Origin: an uncultured Blautia sp.
GTDB taxonomy: Bacteria; Bacillota_A; Clostridia; Lachnospirales; Lachnospiraceae
Assembly (NCBI GenBank): GCA_905209435.1
Contig: CAJLTE010000012.1
Span: 1-50,831 of the forward strand
DNA: 50,831 nucleotides
Direction: 5' to 3'
The notes under the pieces are model-generated. The model worked only from the letters and a program-made list of their open reading frames with translations, did no database searches and was not told the origin of the DNA. Below, piece by piece: positions 1-8,338 of the stretch (within the stretch, counting starts at the first letter, position 1; every line of letters begins with the position of its first letter). The position numbers and the translations under genes were made by a program.

Positions 1-19
1 CCAAAAAAGCAAAAAACAG

Positions 20-47
20 TTGCAAATTTCCCAATTTACGGTACAAT
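20..47 (+). promoter_or_regulatory. sigma-A promoter of the ABC-F gene
   Basis: A TTGCAA -35 box at 20-25 and a TACAAT -10 box at 42-47 are separated by 16 bp. Transcription from here would give a leader of about 200 nt before the ABC-F start codon at 255. Confidence 0.6.
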
Positions 48-138
48 GATAAGCGTTGAATTAATAATAGGAAATAACGTAACTGTTCAATACCTTCACA
101 GTTACAAGTTATAGTTCATTGAAAATCGCTTTCAGTAT

Positions 139-171
139 GGGATTTTAACTTGTACATCCCGGGATTTTTTT
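139..171 (+). promoter_or_regulatory. terminator-like hairpin in the ABC-F leader
   Basis: GGGAT at 139-143 can pair with ATCCC at 156-160. The overlapping palindrome ATCCCGGGAT (156-165) is followed directly by a run of T to 171. It lies within the leader, about 85 nt before the gene. ABC-F genes are known in several Firmicutes to be controlled by attenuation in the leader, so this may be an attenuator. The stem is short and the role is inferred. Confidence 0.4.
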
Positions 172-254
172 ATACGCATTTCAAATATCCCGCGAGATAA
201 CAGACTGCCGGACAGTTACTGCAAATCAATAATTTCACGAAAACGAGGTATGAT

Positions 255-1895
255 ATGATTTCAGCAAACAATATTACTTTGCGCGTAGGTAAAAAAGCGC
301 TCTTCGAAGATGTAAATATCAAATTTACAGAAGGCAACTGCTACGGTCTCATCGGTGCAAACGGTGCCGGTAAATCCACATTCCTTAAGATCCTCTCCGG
401 ACAGTTAGAGCCTACCAACGGTGACGTTGTTATTACTCCTGGTCAGCGTCTTTCTTTCCTGCAGCAGGACCATTTCAAGTATGATGCATACACAGTTCTG
501 GATACAGTTATCATGGGTAACAAAAGACTGTATGAGATCATGAAAGAGAAAGAAGCCATCTATGCAAAAGCAGACTTCACAGACGAGGACGGTATCCGTG
601 CCAGCGAACTGGAAGGTGAATTTGCAGAAATGAACGGATGGGAAGCAGAATCCGATGCTGCCACTCTTCTGAATGGTCTTGGTATTGAAACAGATTTGCA
701 TTATGCTCAGATGGCTGACCTTACAGGTAGTCAGAAAGTCAAAGTCCTTCTTGCTCAGGCACTGTTTGGTAACCCGGACATTCTTCTTCTGGATGAGCCT
801 ACCAACCATCTTGACCTGCCGGCAATTGAATGGCTGGAAGAATTCCTGATCAACTTTGACAATACAGTCATCGTTGTATCTCATGACCGTTACTTCTTAA
901 ATAAGGTATGTACTCATACCGCAGATATCGACTATGGAAAAATCCAGCTCTATGCCGGAAACTATGATTTCTGGTTTGAGTCCAGCCAGCTCCTTATCAA
1001 ACAGATGAAAGAAGCTAACAAGAAAAAAGAAGAAAAGATCAAAGAACTTCAGGAATTTATTTCACGATTCAGTGCCAACGCTTCCAAATCCAAACAGGCT
1101 ACATCCCGTAAGCGTGCCCTGGAAAAAATTCAGCTTGATGACATGCGTCCATCCAGCCGTAAATATCCATATATTGACTTCCGTCCAAACCGTGAAATCG
1201 GTAACGAAGTCCTTATGGTAGAAAATCTTTCCAAGACAATCGACGGCGTGAAAGTTCTGGACAACATTTCTTTTACTCTTGGTCATGATGACAAAGTAGC
1301 TTTCGTTGGTGCCAACGAACAGGCGATCACTACTTTGTTCCGTATTCTGGTTGGAGAAATGGAACCGGACGAAGGAAACTACAAATGGGGTGTTACTACA
1401 TCTCAGGCATACTTCCCTAAGGACAACACAGCAGAATTTGACAATGACCTGACTATCACAGACTGGCTGACACAGTATTCCGAAATCAAGGACGCTACTT
1501 ATGTTCGTGGTTTCCTTGGACGTATGCTCTTCCCTGGCGAAGACGGTATCAAACGTGTACGTGTTCTTTCCGGTGGTGAGAAAGTTCGCTGCCTTCTTTC
1601 CAAGATGATGATCTCCGGTGCAAATATCCTGATCCTGGATGAGCCTACTAACCATCTTGATATGGAAAGCATCACAGCGCTGAACAACGGACTGATCAAG
1701 TTCCCGGGTGTTATTCTTTTCACCTCTCATGACCACCAGTTCGTACAGACAACAGCCAATCGTATCATGGAAATCCTTCCAAACGGAACCATGATCGACA
1801 AGATCACTACTTATGATGAATATCTGGCAAGTGATGAAATGGCTAAGAAACGTCATGTATTCGAAATTAATGAAGAAGATGCTTCTGATAACTAA
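255..1895 (+). CDS. ABC-F family ATPase, YkpA/YbiT-like
   Basis: A 546-residue cytosolic protein with two ABC ATPase domains and no membrane segments. This fits the ABC-F family, which acts on ribosomes in translation or antibiotic protection. Domain 1 has Walker A GANGAGKST (about 34-42) and LLLDEPTNHLD. A lysine-rich inter-domain linker follows (about 255-300). Domain 2 has LSGGE (about 438) and LILDEPTNHLD. The second Walker A reads GANEQAIT (about 352), with isoleucine for the usual lysine, and the first signature is LTGSQ (about 156). The composite site made by these two is therefore degenerate, while the other looks intact. The start follows GAGGT with a 5-nt gap. The gene stands alone, with its own promoter and terminator. 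The precise ribosomal role is unknown. Confidence 0.9.
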   Translation: MISANNITLRVGKKALFEDVNIKFTEGNCYGLIGANGAGKSTFLKILSGQLEPTNGDVVITPGQRLSFLQQDHFKYDAYTVLDTVIMGNKRLYEIMKEKEAIYAKADFTDEDGIRASELEGEFAEMNGWEAESDAATLLNGLGIETDLHYAQMADLTGSQKVKVLLAQALFGNPDILLLDEPTNHLDLPAIEWLEEFLINFDNTVIVVSHDRYFLNKVCTHTADIDYGKIQLYAGNYDFWFESSQLLIKQMKEANKKKEEKIKELQEFISRFSANASKSKQATSRKRALEKIQLDDMRPSSRKYPYIDFRPNREIGNEVLMVENLSKTIDGVKVLDNISFTLGHDDKVAFVGANEQAITTLFRILVGEMEPDEGNYKWGVTTSQAYFPKDNTAEFDNDLTITDWLTQYSEIKDATYVRGFLGRMLFPGEDGIKRVRVLSGGEKVRCLLSKMMISGANILILDEPTNHLDMESITALNNGLIKFPGVILFTSHDHQFVQTTANRIMEILPNGTMIDKITTYDEYLASDEMAKKRHVFEINEEDASDN

Positions 1896-1913
1896 AATTT
1901 AACAAAATCATAT

Positions 1914-1960
1914 AAATTCCCTGCTTCAATTGTCAAAGGCAATAGGCAGGGAATTTGTTT
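1914..1960 (+). terminator. intrinsic terminator of the ABC-F gene
   Basis: AAATTCCCTGC (1914-1924) pairs perfectly with GCAGGGAATTT (1946-1956), followed by a T-rich tail. It starts 18 nt after the stop codon. Confidence 0.8.
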
Positions 1961-2034
1961 ATATGTAAAACAGATTCTGTCCAAAGTGTTTTTATGTCAT
2001 TGAAACAATACGTAATAATTTTATATGGCATAAA

Positions 2035-2108
2035 AATAACAGACTGCAGCTAAAAATCAAGCGGATATTCACTACTTGCTTGATTTGGTTAAACCACACT
2101 CTGTTATT
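2035..2108 (-). terminator. probable ybaK terminator with a repeat in its loop
   Basis: On the minus strand AATAACAGA (2108-2100) pairs with TCTGTTATT (2043-2035) and is followed by TTTAT. The loop, about 56 nt, is largely filled by the dispersed repeat copy at 2057-2093, which folds on itself. The position 39 nt downstream of the ybaK stop fits a terminator. Confidence 0.5.
2057..2093 (+). repeat. dispersed intergenic repeat, copy 1 (short form)
   Basis: It begins TCAAGCGGATATTC and ends TTGATTTGGTTAAA. The inner ATCCGC arm seen in other copies is missing, but the outer TCAAGC/GCTTGA pairing remains. It matches the copy at 49072 with an internal deletion. Confidence 0.75.
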
Positions 2109-2146
2109 CCTGTTCCCTAAAAGACACTCTACAAAATTCTTTTTGT

Positions 2147-2632
2147 TTATTCTGTTTTCATAGTAATCTCTGCAAGCTTACCACCTGTCACTTTCAACAG
2201 ATCTGCAAGCGGTACTTTCAATGTCAAACCAATACGTCCACCACTTACATATATTTCCTCAAACGCTCCGGCAGATGCATCAAATACTACCGGATAAGGT
2301 TTCTTCATTCCCAACGGACTGCATCCGCCTCTCACATATCCTGTAATCTTAGTGATATCTTTCACATGGATCATATCCACAGTCTTCTCACCGACAGCCT
2401 TTGCTGCTGCTTTTCTGTCAACTTCCTTCTCAATCGGAACTACAAATACGAAGTAACCACCGCTTTTTCCCTCCATGACCAAAGTCTTAAAAGACTGGTC
2501 ATAAGGTGCACCGATCTTATCCGCACTGTGAATTCCGTCAATGAATTCATCACATTCATAAGAGAATGCCTCATATTTCACCTTTTGTCTGTCAAGCATT
2601 CTCATTGCATTTGTTTTTGCTTCCTTTGCCAT
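2147..2632 (-). CDS. ybaK: Cys-tRNA(Pro)/aminoacyl-tRNA deacylase, YbaK/EbsC family
   Basis: A 161-residue protein, the usual length for YbaK. The family hydrolyses Cys-tRNA(Pro) made in error by prolyl-tRNA synthetase. Recognisable features are the N-terminal KTNAMRMLD segment, the LVMEGKSGGYFVFVVP strand region, a conserved Lys in the KAAAKAVGEK helix, and the GYVRGGCSPLGMKK motif typical of YbaK near residue 100. The start codon follows a GAGAGAAG ribosome site. The gene stands alone between the ABC-F gene (convergent) and the membrane protein gene upstream on the same strand. Substrate specificity within the INS/YbaK superfamily is inferred from overall match. Confidence 0.9.
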   Translation of the reverse strand: MAKEAKTNAMRMLDRQKVKYEAFSYECDEFIDGIHSADKIGAPYDQSFKTLVMEGKSGGYFVFVVPIEKEVDRKAAAKAVGEKTVDMIHVKDITKITGYVRGGCSPLGMKKPYPVVFDASAGAFEEIYVSGGRIGLTLKVPLADLLKVTGGKLAEITMKTE

Positions 2633-2721
2633 CTTCTCTCGCCTGTCCTTTCTGTCTTTATGGCGTTCGTCATTTTATCTTCATTCTGTAAACATTATTC
2701 CATGAAAACATATTCCGAAGC

Positions 2722-3450
2722 TTATTTTTGTCCTTGTCTGTAATTCTGTCTTTGTTCCTGTCTCTGGCTGCGTTCCTGTTTCCGATCTTGATTCTCACTG
2801 CGCTCCTGTTCTGAATCCTCCTCATCATCTAAATCTTCTTCATTATCCGAAGCCGGTTTATTGATTGCAAACTGAATCAACATTCCAATAATCGCAAAAC
2901 CAACACTCATTCCCAAACCATATGGAAAATCAGCAAGATCTCCAAGCTTTGCAAGAGAAACACCCGCCATTACGCCGCCTATAAGACTGGTCGATACGAT
3001 CAGTACCTCTCTGCAATATTTCACAGCCATGGAACCAAGTGCCACTCCAATAAGAATACATGCAAAAAATGATGCAGAACTGGTTGGATGTAAAAAATAA
3101 ATACTAAGCGCCCAGCCAATTCCGGCAGCCAGGATAAATACACCGGCTTTATAAATCAAAAACGCAATTACAGCAAATATGATTCCTGTTACAAGAGCTG
3201 CGATCATCATCATAGATTTTTCCTGTGTTCCCATAGTACGTACAATGATAAGTGCCAGTCCGCCTCCCACCAGGAAACCTCCCACCATCATCCAGAAGCG
3301 CAGAAGTCTGTATCCAAGAATACAATTGAGGATTCCAAACACTAAAATCACAGCAAAAATTGCCATCATAAAACGATTTACCAAATCTGAATCCAGCAGA
3401 TTTCCCATTATATTCACGATGCTCCCAAACATATCCGTCATATCACTCAT
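2722..3450 (-). CDS. multi-pass membrane protein, DUF4203/TM198-like
   Basis: A protein of 242 residues with about six or seven hydrophobic segments between residues 15 and 195, then a charged tail (roughly 200-242). The tail is rich in Asp/Glu followed by Arg/Gln. The segment spacing and Gly-rich helices (GGFLVGGGLALI) resemble the DUF4203/TM7S3-TM198 domain; function is unknown. I chose the Met at 3450 because AAAAGGAG lies about 10 nt upstream; a Met seven codons earlier lacks a ribosome site. The gene starts 17 nt after the stop of the transglutaminase-like gene and is probably cotranscribed with it. Confidence 0.75.
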   Translation of the reverse strand: MSDMTDMFGSIVNIMGNLLDSDLVNRFMMAIFAVILVFGILNCILGYRLLRFWMMVGGFLVGGGLALIIVRTMGTQEKSMMMIAALVTGIIFAVIAFLIYKAGVFILAAGIGWALSIYFLHPTSSASFFACILIGVALGSMAVKYCREVLIVSTSLIGGVMAGVSLAKLGDLADFPYGLGMSVGFAIIGMLIQFAINKPASDNEEDLDDEEDSEQERSENQDRKQERSQRQEQRQNYRQGQK

Positions 3451-3467
3451 ATCTCCGTTACTCCTTT

Positions 3468-4640
3468 TCAAAACATAAAATAAAGTGTTTTCATATTGTC
3501 GAGTATTCCATAATGGTATGAAATCTGTGACAATCCATGTACTTCCATATAATATCTCGCAATATCCTGAATACGATTACTGTCGATGAGTTCCATATAT
3601 GCTTCTTCAAAAGCCTCCTGCGTACTGAATTTAAATCGTACCACTGCTGCGTCACTGTCTATGCGCAACTTACACAGGTCATATACATCATTCCAGACAT
3701 AATTATTGAAACAGGCACCGTTTCTTACATAAAAGTTCATATCTGTTGCCGTGCACGACGGAACCTCAAACTCGTCAGAAGCTGTATAATTCATCTCATA
3801 TTCCTTTGGGAACGGGCAAAGATAATCATAGATCGTTGTTTTATGCTCCTCAAGTAATGCAGCATCGCCTTCCAGAAAATCCGGCTGATCACCATTAGTA
3901 GCATCCACATAATAGTACTGTCCGTTCAGCTTAACAATGTTCCATGCATGTCCCTGATCACTGTTTGCAGCATCACCTTCCACATAAATACAGGTTACAT
4001 TCAATCGTTCCAGCAGATACTGAACAGCTCCCGCATAACCTGCACACACAGCCTGCTTTTTCCAGAAAGTCCCGGCAATACTCTGATCATCATCTGATAA
4101 GACATAATCTGTATTGTCTATGATATATGTATAAACTGTCATTACCTTCTCATAATCATCCGCACCTTCGGGAATCTGCGCCAGAACTTCCTGATACGCA
4201 TTCTCCATAGCCTGAGAAATCTCCTGCCGTTCCGTTTCTGTGTAAGTATATCCCGGAGAAAACTGGCAGTAATCTTTACCCGCATACGTCGTCTTATATA
4301 CTTTCTCACGGTTATGTACCCAGAACAGTTCCGGATGATCTTTCAGCACTGCATGATACACTCTGTCTATCTCATCATCTCCTGAAAGAGACAGATAAAA
4401 CTTCTCCTCGAGATTCCTGATTCCTTCAAGAATTTCACGATATCCTCTCTGTTCTTCCTCACTGAGAAGTCCAAAATAATATTCCTGATGTCCTTCATCC
4501 GTCTGTACCACCTGCTGCTTTCTGAGCAATCTCACTTCTACGGGTTCGCTCAGAATTCCCCATCTGCTCACGCCAAATCCTGCAGCAAACATCACAAGAG
4601 CCAGAAACAACAGAAATACAGGAAATTTTCTCTTATTCAT
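3468..4640 (-). CDS. membrane-anchored transglutaminase-like protein
   Basis: A protein of 390 residues with an N-terminal hydrophobic segment (about 7-25) that would anchor or export it. The transglutaminase-like core carries the Cys-His-Asp triad: Cys199 in QAVCAGYA, His231 in QGHAWN and Asp246 in YYVDATNG. Such extracytoplasmic proteins are usually proteases or peptide crosslinking enzymes of the envelope; the substrate is not known. The gene has its own promoter (4713-4742) and lies just upstream of the DUF4203-like membrane gene, so the two may form an envelope operon. Confidence 0.8.
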   Translation of the reverse strand: MNKRKFPVFLLFLALVMFAAGFGVSRWGILSEPVEVRLLRKQQVVQTDEGHQEYYFGLLSEEEQRGYREILEGIRNLEEKFYLSLSGDDEIDRVYHAVLKDHPELFWVHNREKVYKTTYAGKDYCQFSPGYTYTETERQEISQAMENAYQEVLAQIPEGADDYEKVMTVYTYIIDNTDYVLSDDDQSIAGTFWKKQAVCAGYAGAVQYLLERLNVTCIYVEGDAANSDQGHAWNIVKLNGQYYYVDATNGDQPDFLEGDAALLEEHKTTIYDYLCPFPKEYEMNYTASDEFEVPSCTATDMNFYVRNGACFNNYVWNDVYDLCKLRIDSDAAVVRFKFSTQEAFEEAYMELIDSNRIQDIARYYMEVHGLSQISYHYGILDNMKTLYFMF

Positions 4641-4712
4641 TCAGTAATCCTTTTTATTTTAGTTTTCATATACCAAGGTAAGGCCCTGATTATTTCCTTA
4701 CTATTTTATCTC

Positions 4713-4742
4713 ATTATAGCTCATATTACTGCATATTGTAAA
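4713..4742 (-). promoter_or_regulatory. sigma-A promoter of the transglutaminase-like gene
   Basis: On the minus strand TTTACA (4742-4737) and TATAAT (4718-4713) are separated by 18 bp. The start codon lies about 70 nt downstream. Confidence 0.65.
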
Positions 4743-4747
4743 CCTGT

Positions 4748-4797
4748 AAGAGACAGATAAATCTGAACTGTCCCTCAGACTTTTCTGTCTCTTTTTT
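4748..4797. terminator. strong two-part hairpin after the NlpC/P60 gene
   Basis: AAGAGACAG (4748-4756) pairs with CTGTCTCTT (4785-4793), and an inner pairing TCTGA/TCAGA extends the stem. The T run (to 4797) is on the plus strand, although the adjacent upstream gene is on the minus strand. It may block transcription in both directions. Confidence 0.55.
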
Positions 4798-4824
4798 ACA
4801 TTCATGTTTATGTTTGTTTCTGAA

Positions 4825-6681
4825 TTATTTTGCCTTAAATACAGTAACATTCTCTTTAGACAAATCAATCTTTTCAGGAATAATAGATGTTGTCTTTGAT
4901 GAATCTGAGGATGTGAATCCTGCTGTTCCTGAACTAAGATCAGAACTATTGAACTTCATTGCATCCTGCAGGGTATTATTTACAGTTACATTTGAAGTAA
5001 ACATATCAGCACCTGAACTGATAGCTGTACTGCTGTCCTGCATCTGCTTCACTTCCGCCTCTGTCGGATAGAAAGACGGCTGACGGATATAACGGAAACT
5101 TGCACTGTATGCTTCTCCTACAGTTACACCATTCTTACCTGAAGAACAGTGTACTGCAATCCAGTCGCCAGCATCTGTCTTACCGCAAAGAATACCTACA
5201 TGGTTATCACTTCCTGCTTCCGGTCCTTTCTGAAATACCAGATCACCAGGCTGTGCATCTGCTTCAGTTACAACATTTGCTTTCTCCCACTGATCAGAAG
5301 TTCCGTCACCAACTGCTGACTGCATATCCTTATTCTGATATCCGTTGATAACTGCCCATGTAACAAATCCGCTGCAGTCAAGTCCGTATGCACGGATAGT
5401 GCCTGTACTCTTACTTCCGTCAGTAGTTACTTTCTCTGCTGTTCCCCAGCTCGGATCTTCACCTATGACTGTGGACTTGCCACCCCAGAAGTATCCTACT
5501 TTACCAACCAGTGAATATGCAGCAGAAATAACATTTACTCGCTCTTCAGATACGTCATCACCAACGCTCTCTCTCACAAATCCATTGGCAGCCGTTACTA
5601 CTGCACAGAGAAGCTTGCAGTCTGTCTCTACATATTTCTTAAGAATAGTACGATCTTTCTTTGCAATCTTGTTTTTCTTAATATAGTAATTAATCTTACG
5701 GTTACCATATGTAACACGGGTAATATCCTGTTTGTCCCTTACAATCGGGTTCATCTCTGCAAATATCTCAGCCAGATCTTTTTTGCAGGAGGAATCCAAT
5801 GTAAATTCTTTCTTTCCGTCCTTGCTCTGCTGATATACATATACAGCCAGAATATCCTGCCAGTTTCTTACCAGAAGGCTGTCCGCAGATGTAGTAACCT
5901 TACTACCGTTAACATCACTTACATCTGCAACTTTATTCTTCTCTTTATATTCTTTCTCGATCTCATCCATGACAGATGCAAAATCATCTGAGAATGTAAG
6001 ATTGTAATTATTCTTCAGACTGTCAAGATAAAAGTCCTTACCCGCATGAAGATTAGATGCATAATTGCTGTAATATACAGGTGTTCCGGTCTGCGCAGTA
6101 CCGCTTGTATTATTTGTAAACGAATTATTATTCATGTTATTCTTCTGATTCATCTCTAACAAAGCGATCTTCGCCTCAGCCTGTATCAAAAGATTGTAGT
6201 TAGAAACCTGTTTCTTCTCTTCCTCTGTCAGGGCATCATATGCTACGCGGATACTCTGTACTATAGATTTCTTTTCCAAAGTGACTGAATCAATCTTCAG
6301 TTCTTTAATTCTGTTGATCACTTCCTGAGCCGCCTTTGAAATAGATGGCACAGGTGTTGGTGTCGGATCTGCAGGTGTTGGTGTTGGATCTACAGGAGAC
6401 GGTGTCGGATCCGCAGGTGTTGGTGTCGGATCCACAGGAGATGGTGTCGGATCTATCGGGTCCGGTGTCGGATCTACAGGAGACGGCGTCGGGTCTGTAG
6501 GTGTTGGCGTCGGATCTCCCGGTTCTGAATCGAAATCACTGGAATCACTGAAATCAGAACTACTCTCTTCTGTTGTATACACAGCTGTTCCTTCAGCAGC
6601 AAATATAGATACCGGTCCGGATAATACCATACCTGACATCAATGTCAGACATAAGAACTTGGTAAGATACTTGTTTTTCAT
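4825..6681 (-). CDS. secreted NlpC/P60 peptidoglycan hydrolase
   Basis: A 618-residue exported protein. A signal peptide spans about 1-29 (cleavage near FAAEG). A Pro-Thr-Asp-rich linker of about eight PTP.PVDPT-type repeats covers roughly 55-112, as in proteins that span or attach to the wall. Next comes a helical region with Gln/Asn-rich stretches (about 112-210). The C-terminal NlpC/P60 domain has the nucleophile Cys436 in LDCSGFV, then GDLVFQ, the DNHVGI histidine and VHCSSG. The family cleaves peptide bonds in peptidoglycan stem peptides. After the domain comes a roughly 70-residue Ser/Thr-rich tail. The gene appears monocistronic with a long leader. Confidence 0.9.
   Translation of the reverse strand: MKNKYLTKFLCLTLMSGMVLSGPVSIFAAEGTAVYTTEESSSDFSDSSDFDSEPGDPTPTPTDPTPSPVDPTPDPIDPTPSPVDPTPTPADPTPSPVDPTPTPADPTPTPVPSISKAAQEVINRIKELKIDSVTLEKKSIVQSIRVAYDALTEEEKKQVSNYNLLIQAEAKIALLEMNQKNNMNNNSFTNNTSGTAQTGTPVYYSNYASNLHAGKDFYLDSLKNNYNLTFSDDFASVMDEIEKEYKEKNKVADVSDVNGSKVTTSADSLLVRNWQDILAVYVYQQSKDGKKEFTLDSSCKKDLAEIFAEMNPIVRDKQDITRVTYGNRKINYYIKKNKIAKKDRTILKKYVETDCKLLCAVVTAANGFVRESVGDDVSEERVNVISAAYSLVGKVGYFWGGKSTVIGEDPSWGTAEKVTTDGSKSTGTIRAYGLDCSGFVTWAVINGYQNKDMQSAVGDGTSDQWEKANVVTEADAQPGDLVFQKGPEAGSDNHVGILCGKTDAGDWIAVHCSSGKNGVTVGEAYSASFRYIRQPSFYPTEAEVKQMQDSSTAISSGADMFTSNVTVNNTLQDAMKFNSSDLSSGTAGFTSSDSSKTTSIIPEKIDLSKENVTVFKAK
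6352..6519 (-). repeat. in-gene tandem repeats encoding the PTPxPVDPT linker
   Basis: Degenerate units of about 18-24 bp (plus-strand theme GGTGTCGGATC) lie inside the NlpC/P60 gene. They encode the proline-rich linker and are a likely site of length variation between strains. Confidence 0.75.
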
Positions 6682-6952
6682 ATATCTAAATTACTCCCTT
6701 CTTACTCTAAGTATGTCTTTACCCCCTTTTATAAGAACATACTATCTAATGCTTAATCTCCGCAGGCATTCTTAAGTGAATTTTCCTAAAATAAATGCTC
6801 CGGATTCTCTTCTACTCTTATAAAATTTCTTAAAACATTAACCTGTTTTATTTTATCATACTCATTTCATGAAATCAACCGCCCCACTCAATCAATTTTC
6901 TCATTATAATCAAAGTTCATTCTTTTATCACAAATACAGGTATAAACAATAA
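6682..6952 (-). other. leader and promoter region of the NlpC/P60 gene
   Basis: No gene is supported here. A TATAAT hexamer on the minus strand at 6908-6903 could be the -10 box, but no convincing -35 box is at the right spacing. This would give a leader of over 200 nt. I looked for a c-di-AMP or c-di-GMP riboswitch and could not match one. Confidence 0.35.
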
Positions 6953-6985
6953 GGCCATGTGGAACTATCTACATTCCACACAGCC
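6953..6985 (-). terminator. terminator of the phospholipase C family gene
   Basis: On the minus strand GGCTGTGTGGAA (6985-6974) pairs with TTCCACATGGCC (6964-6953), with two wobble pairs, followed by TTATTGTTTAT. It starts 33 nt after the stop codon. Confidence 0.65.
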
Positions 6986-7017
6986 CTCCTGCTATCTTAT
7001 CAGTATTATCTTTTGTT

Positions 7018-7605
7018 TCATGCCACCTGTACAGTTCGCTCCAAACTCTGCCCAAGGCAAATCTGCACCAGACCCTGAATCACCTGAAAGCACATGTTCA
7101 GAATAAAACGAATATCTTCTTCCACACTCCGAAGCTTATTGAGATATCTCTCATGATTTGCCTCGATGTAATCCACCAGTGTAGAAAAATCTGCAAAACG
7201 AATTGCAGGCTCCAGATATCTGTGTGCCTCTCCCTGCTGTATGCAGGACTTAAGTCTGTTCTTCAATACTTTCTCATAGTGATTATGCTGGGCAAGTGTC
7301 CCTGTATATGTCTTATTATGAGGAAATGTAAAATAATCCGCCATATAGTGGATCACTTCGCCGAACCGCCGCCAGTAAACCCTCTGGTTGCTCTCATCCG
7401 GTCTGATATCCGCCAATTCTCTCATACGCTTCTTGACATCCTCGAATGTTCCATAGAACTCATGTCTCTTAGTAATGAAAGACGGCTTGATATCCGGAAG
7501 AATACTTCCCAGGCAGAAAGCCTTTCTGTGTGACTGCAGGCTTGCTGTGGTCTGCATCTGATCCGCAAGATATCTTGCTAATAAAATATGTGATTTTTTA
7601 CGCAA
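7018..7605 (-). CDS. zinc-dependent phospholipase C family protein
   Basis: A protein of 195 residues with the metal-ligand pattern of the zinc-dependent phospholipase C / S1-P1 nuclease-like family. The N-terminus is KSHILLARYLA, then come LGSILPDIKPSF, RRFGEVIHYMADYFTFPHN and HNHYEKVL. No signal peptide is visible, unlike the secreted clostridial toxins, so this is the cytoplasmic variant common in Firmicutes and the substrate is unknown. The start is TTG, placed 6 nt after AGAGGA; no in-frame ATG occurs before residue 17. A promoter lies at 7723-7751. Confidence 0.75.
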   Translation of the reverse strand: MRKKSHILLARYLADQMQTTASLQSHRKAFCLGSILPDIKPSFITKRHEFYGTFEDVKKRMRELADIRPDESNQRVYWRRFGEVIHYMADYFTFPHNKTYTGTLAQHNHYEKVLKNRLKSCIQQGEAHRYLEPAIRFADFSTLVDYIEANHERYLNKLRSVEEDIRFILNMCFQVIQGLVQICLGQSLERTVQVA

Positions 7606-7722
7606 TTTTCATCCTCTTTCTTTCCTTTGCGAAACTATTGTTCATGATCTGCAGGACAGTTCATTATAAAATAAACATCTGCAGGCTGAGTGAACAATAA
7701 CTAACTTTATTCAACAGAATCT

Positions 7723-7751
7723 ACTATAGCAGATTTACATAAAATAATCAA
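7723..7751 (-). promoter_or_regulatory. sigma-A promoter of the phospholipase C family gene
   Basis: On the minus strand TTGATT (7751-7746) and TATAGT (7728-7723) are separated by 17 bp, about 118 nt upstream of the TTG start. Confidence 0.6.
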
Positions 7752-7888
7752 ATAAAATTTTTGTAAATTATATGGTATATCTGAAAATGTGTTACTGATA
7801 ACAGAGTGAACAATAACAAAAAGGTCTGCTACCCGCAGCTGTTCTTCCGTTGTGATCGCATATTCGCAACATTATTTTGGATATTAAT
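7752..7888. other. AT-rich spacer with a short repeated motif
   Basis: No gene is seen. The 14-mer GAGTGAACAATAAC occurs at 7804-7817 and also at 7688-7701; a near-copy in reverse orientation lies at 8286-8298. Their role is unknown. Confidence 0.35.
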
Positions 7889-7932
7889 ACAGCCCATATA
7901 TTATGGCTCTCAGTCATAAATATATGGGCTGT
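7889..7932 (-). terminator. hairpin after the small hypothetical gene
   Basis: ACAGCCCATATAT (7889-7901) pairs with ATATATGGGCTGT (7920-7932), with an inner TATG/CATA extension. It begins 10 nt after the stop codon on the minus strand; the downstream sequence is AT-rich rather than a clean U tract. Confidence 0.55.
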
Positions 7933-7942
7933 ATATGCTGTC

Positions 7943-8143
7943 TTATTCCGATAACTGCTTCAGTAACTCCAGATCACTGTCTTTTACCTTGAGGTTTGTC
8001 TCAATTTTCTCTCCTTCAGGAGTAGTAAAGGTAATCTCGATAATACTTCCCTCTCTGATCCCCTTTCGTGAAACTGCCTGGCAGAATGCCGGAAATTTCG
8101 GATGGTTCTTCTTGAAAGTATTCCATGCACTTGTAATTTTCAT
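7943..8143 (-). CDS. small hypothetical protein (66 aa)
   Basis: I do not recognise a named family. The protein begins MKITSAWNTFKKNHP and has a predicted helix, a short beta segment (GSIIEITFTTPEGEKI) and a C-terminal acidic helix (DSDLELLKQLSE). It has no signal peptide or membrane segment. The start at 8143 is supported by AGGAAAT 7 nt upstream; an adjacent ATG at 8146 and an upstream TTG extending to 8191 are possible but less well placed. It stands alone with a hairpin downstream. The codon pattern and stable hairpin support a real gene. Confidence 0.6.
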   Translation of the reverse strand: MKITSAWNTFKKNHPKFPAFCQAVSRKGIREGSIIEITFTTPEGEKIETNLKVKDSDLELLKQLSE

Positions 8144-8338
8144 CATATTTCCTATATTCATCGTGTCAATTATGTCCTTTCCCGGTCTCAACCTAACCTC
8201 TCTAAGACCTGCTGCATATCATAGCACATTTTTTTAATTATAGCTACACTATCATTCCATAATTAACAATTTACAGGACCATTCTGTTACTGTTCACTGG
8301 TAATATCTCACACAGTATTCGCCGTTTGCCTGATCATG

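Noticed and set aside
6352..6519. Regular repeat array that might suggest a CRISPR
   Set aside because: The units are contiguous, without spacers, in frame, and encode a Pro-Thr linker.
6682..6952. Possible cyclic-dinucleotide riboswitch before the NlpC/P60 gene
   Set aside because: Such genes are often under c-di-AMP control, but the conserved aptamer blocks are not present in this leader.
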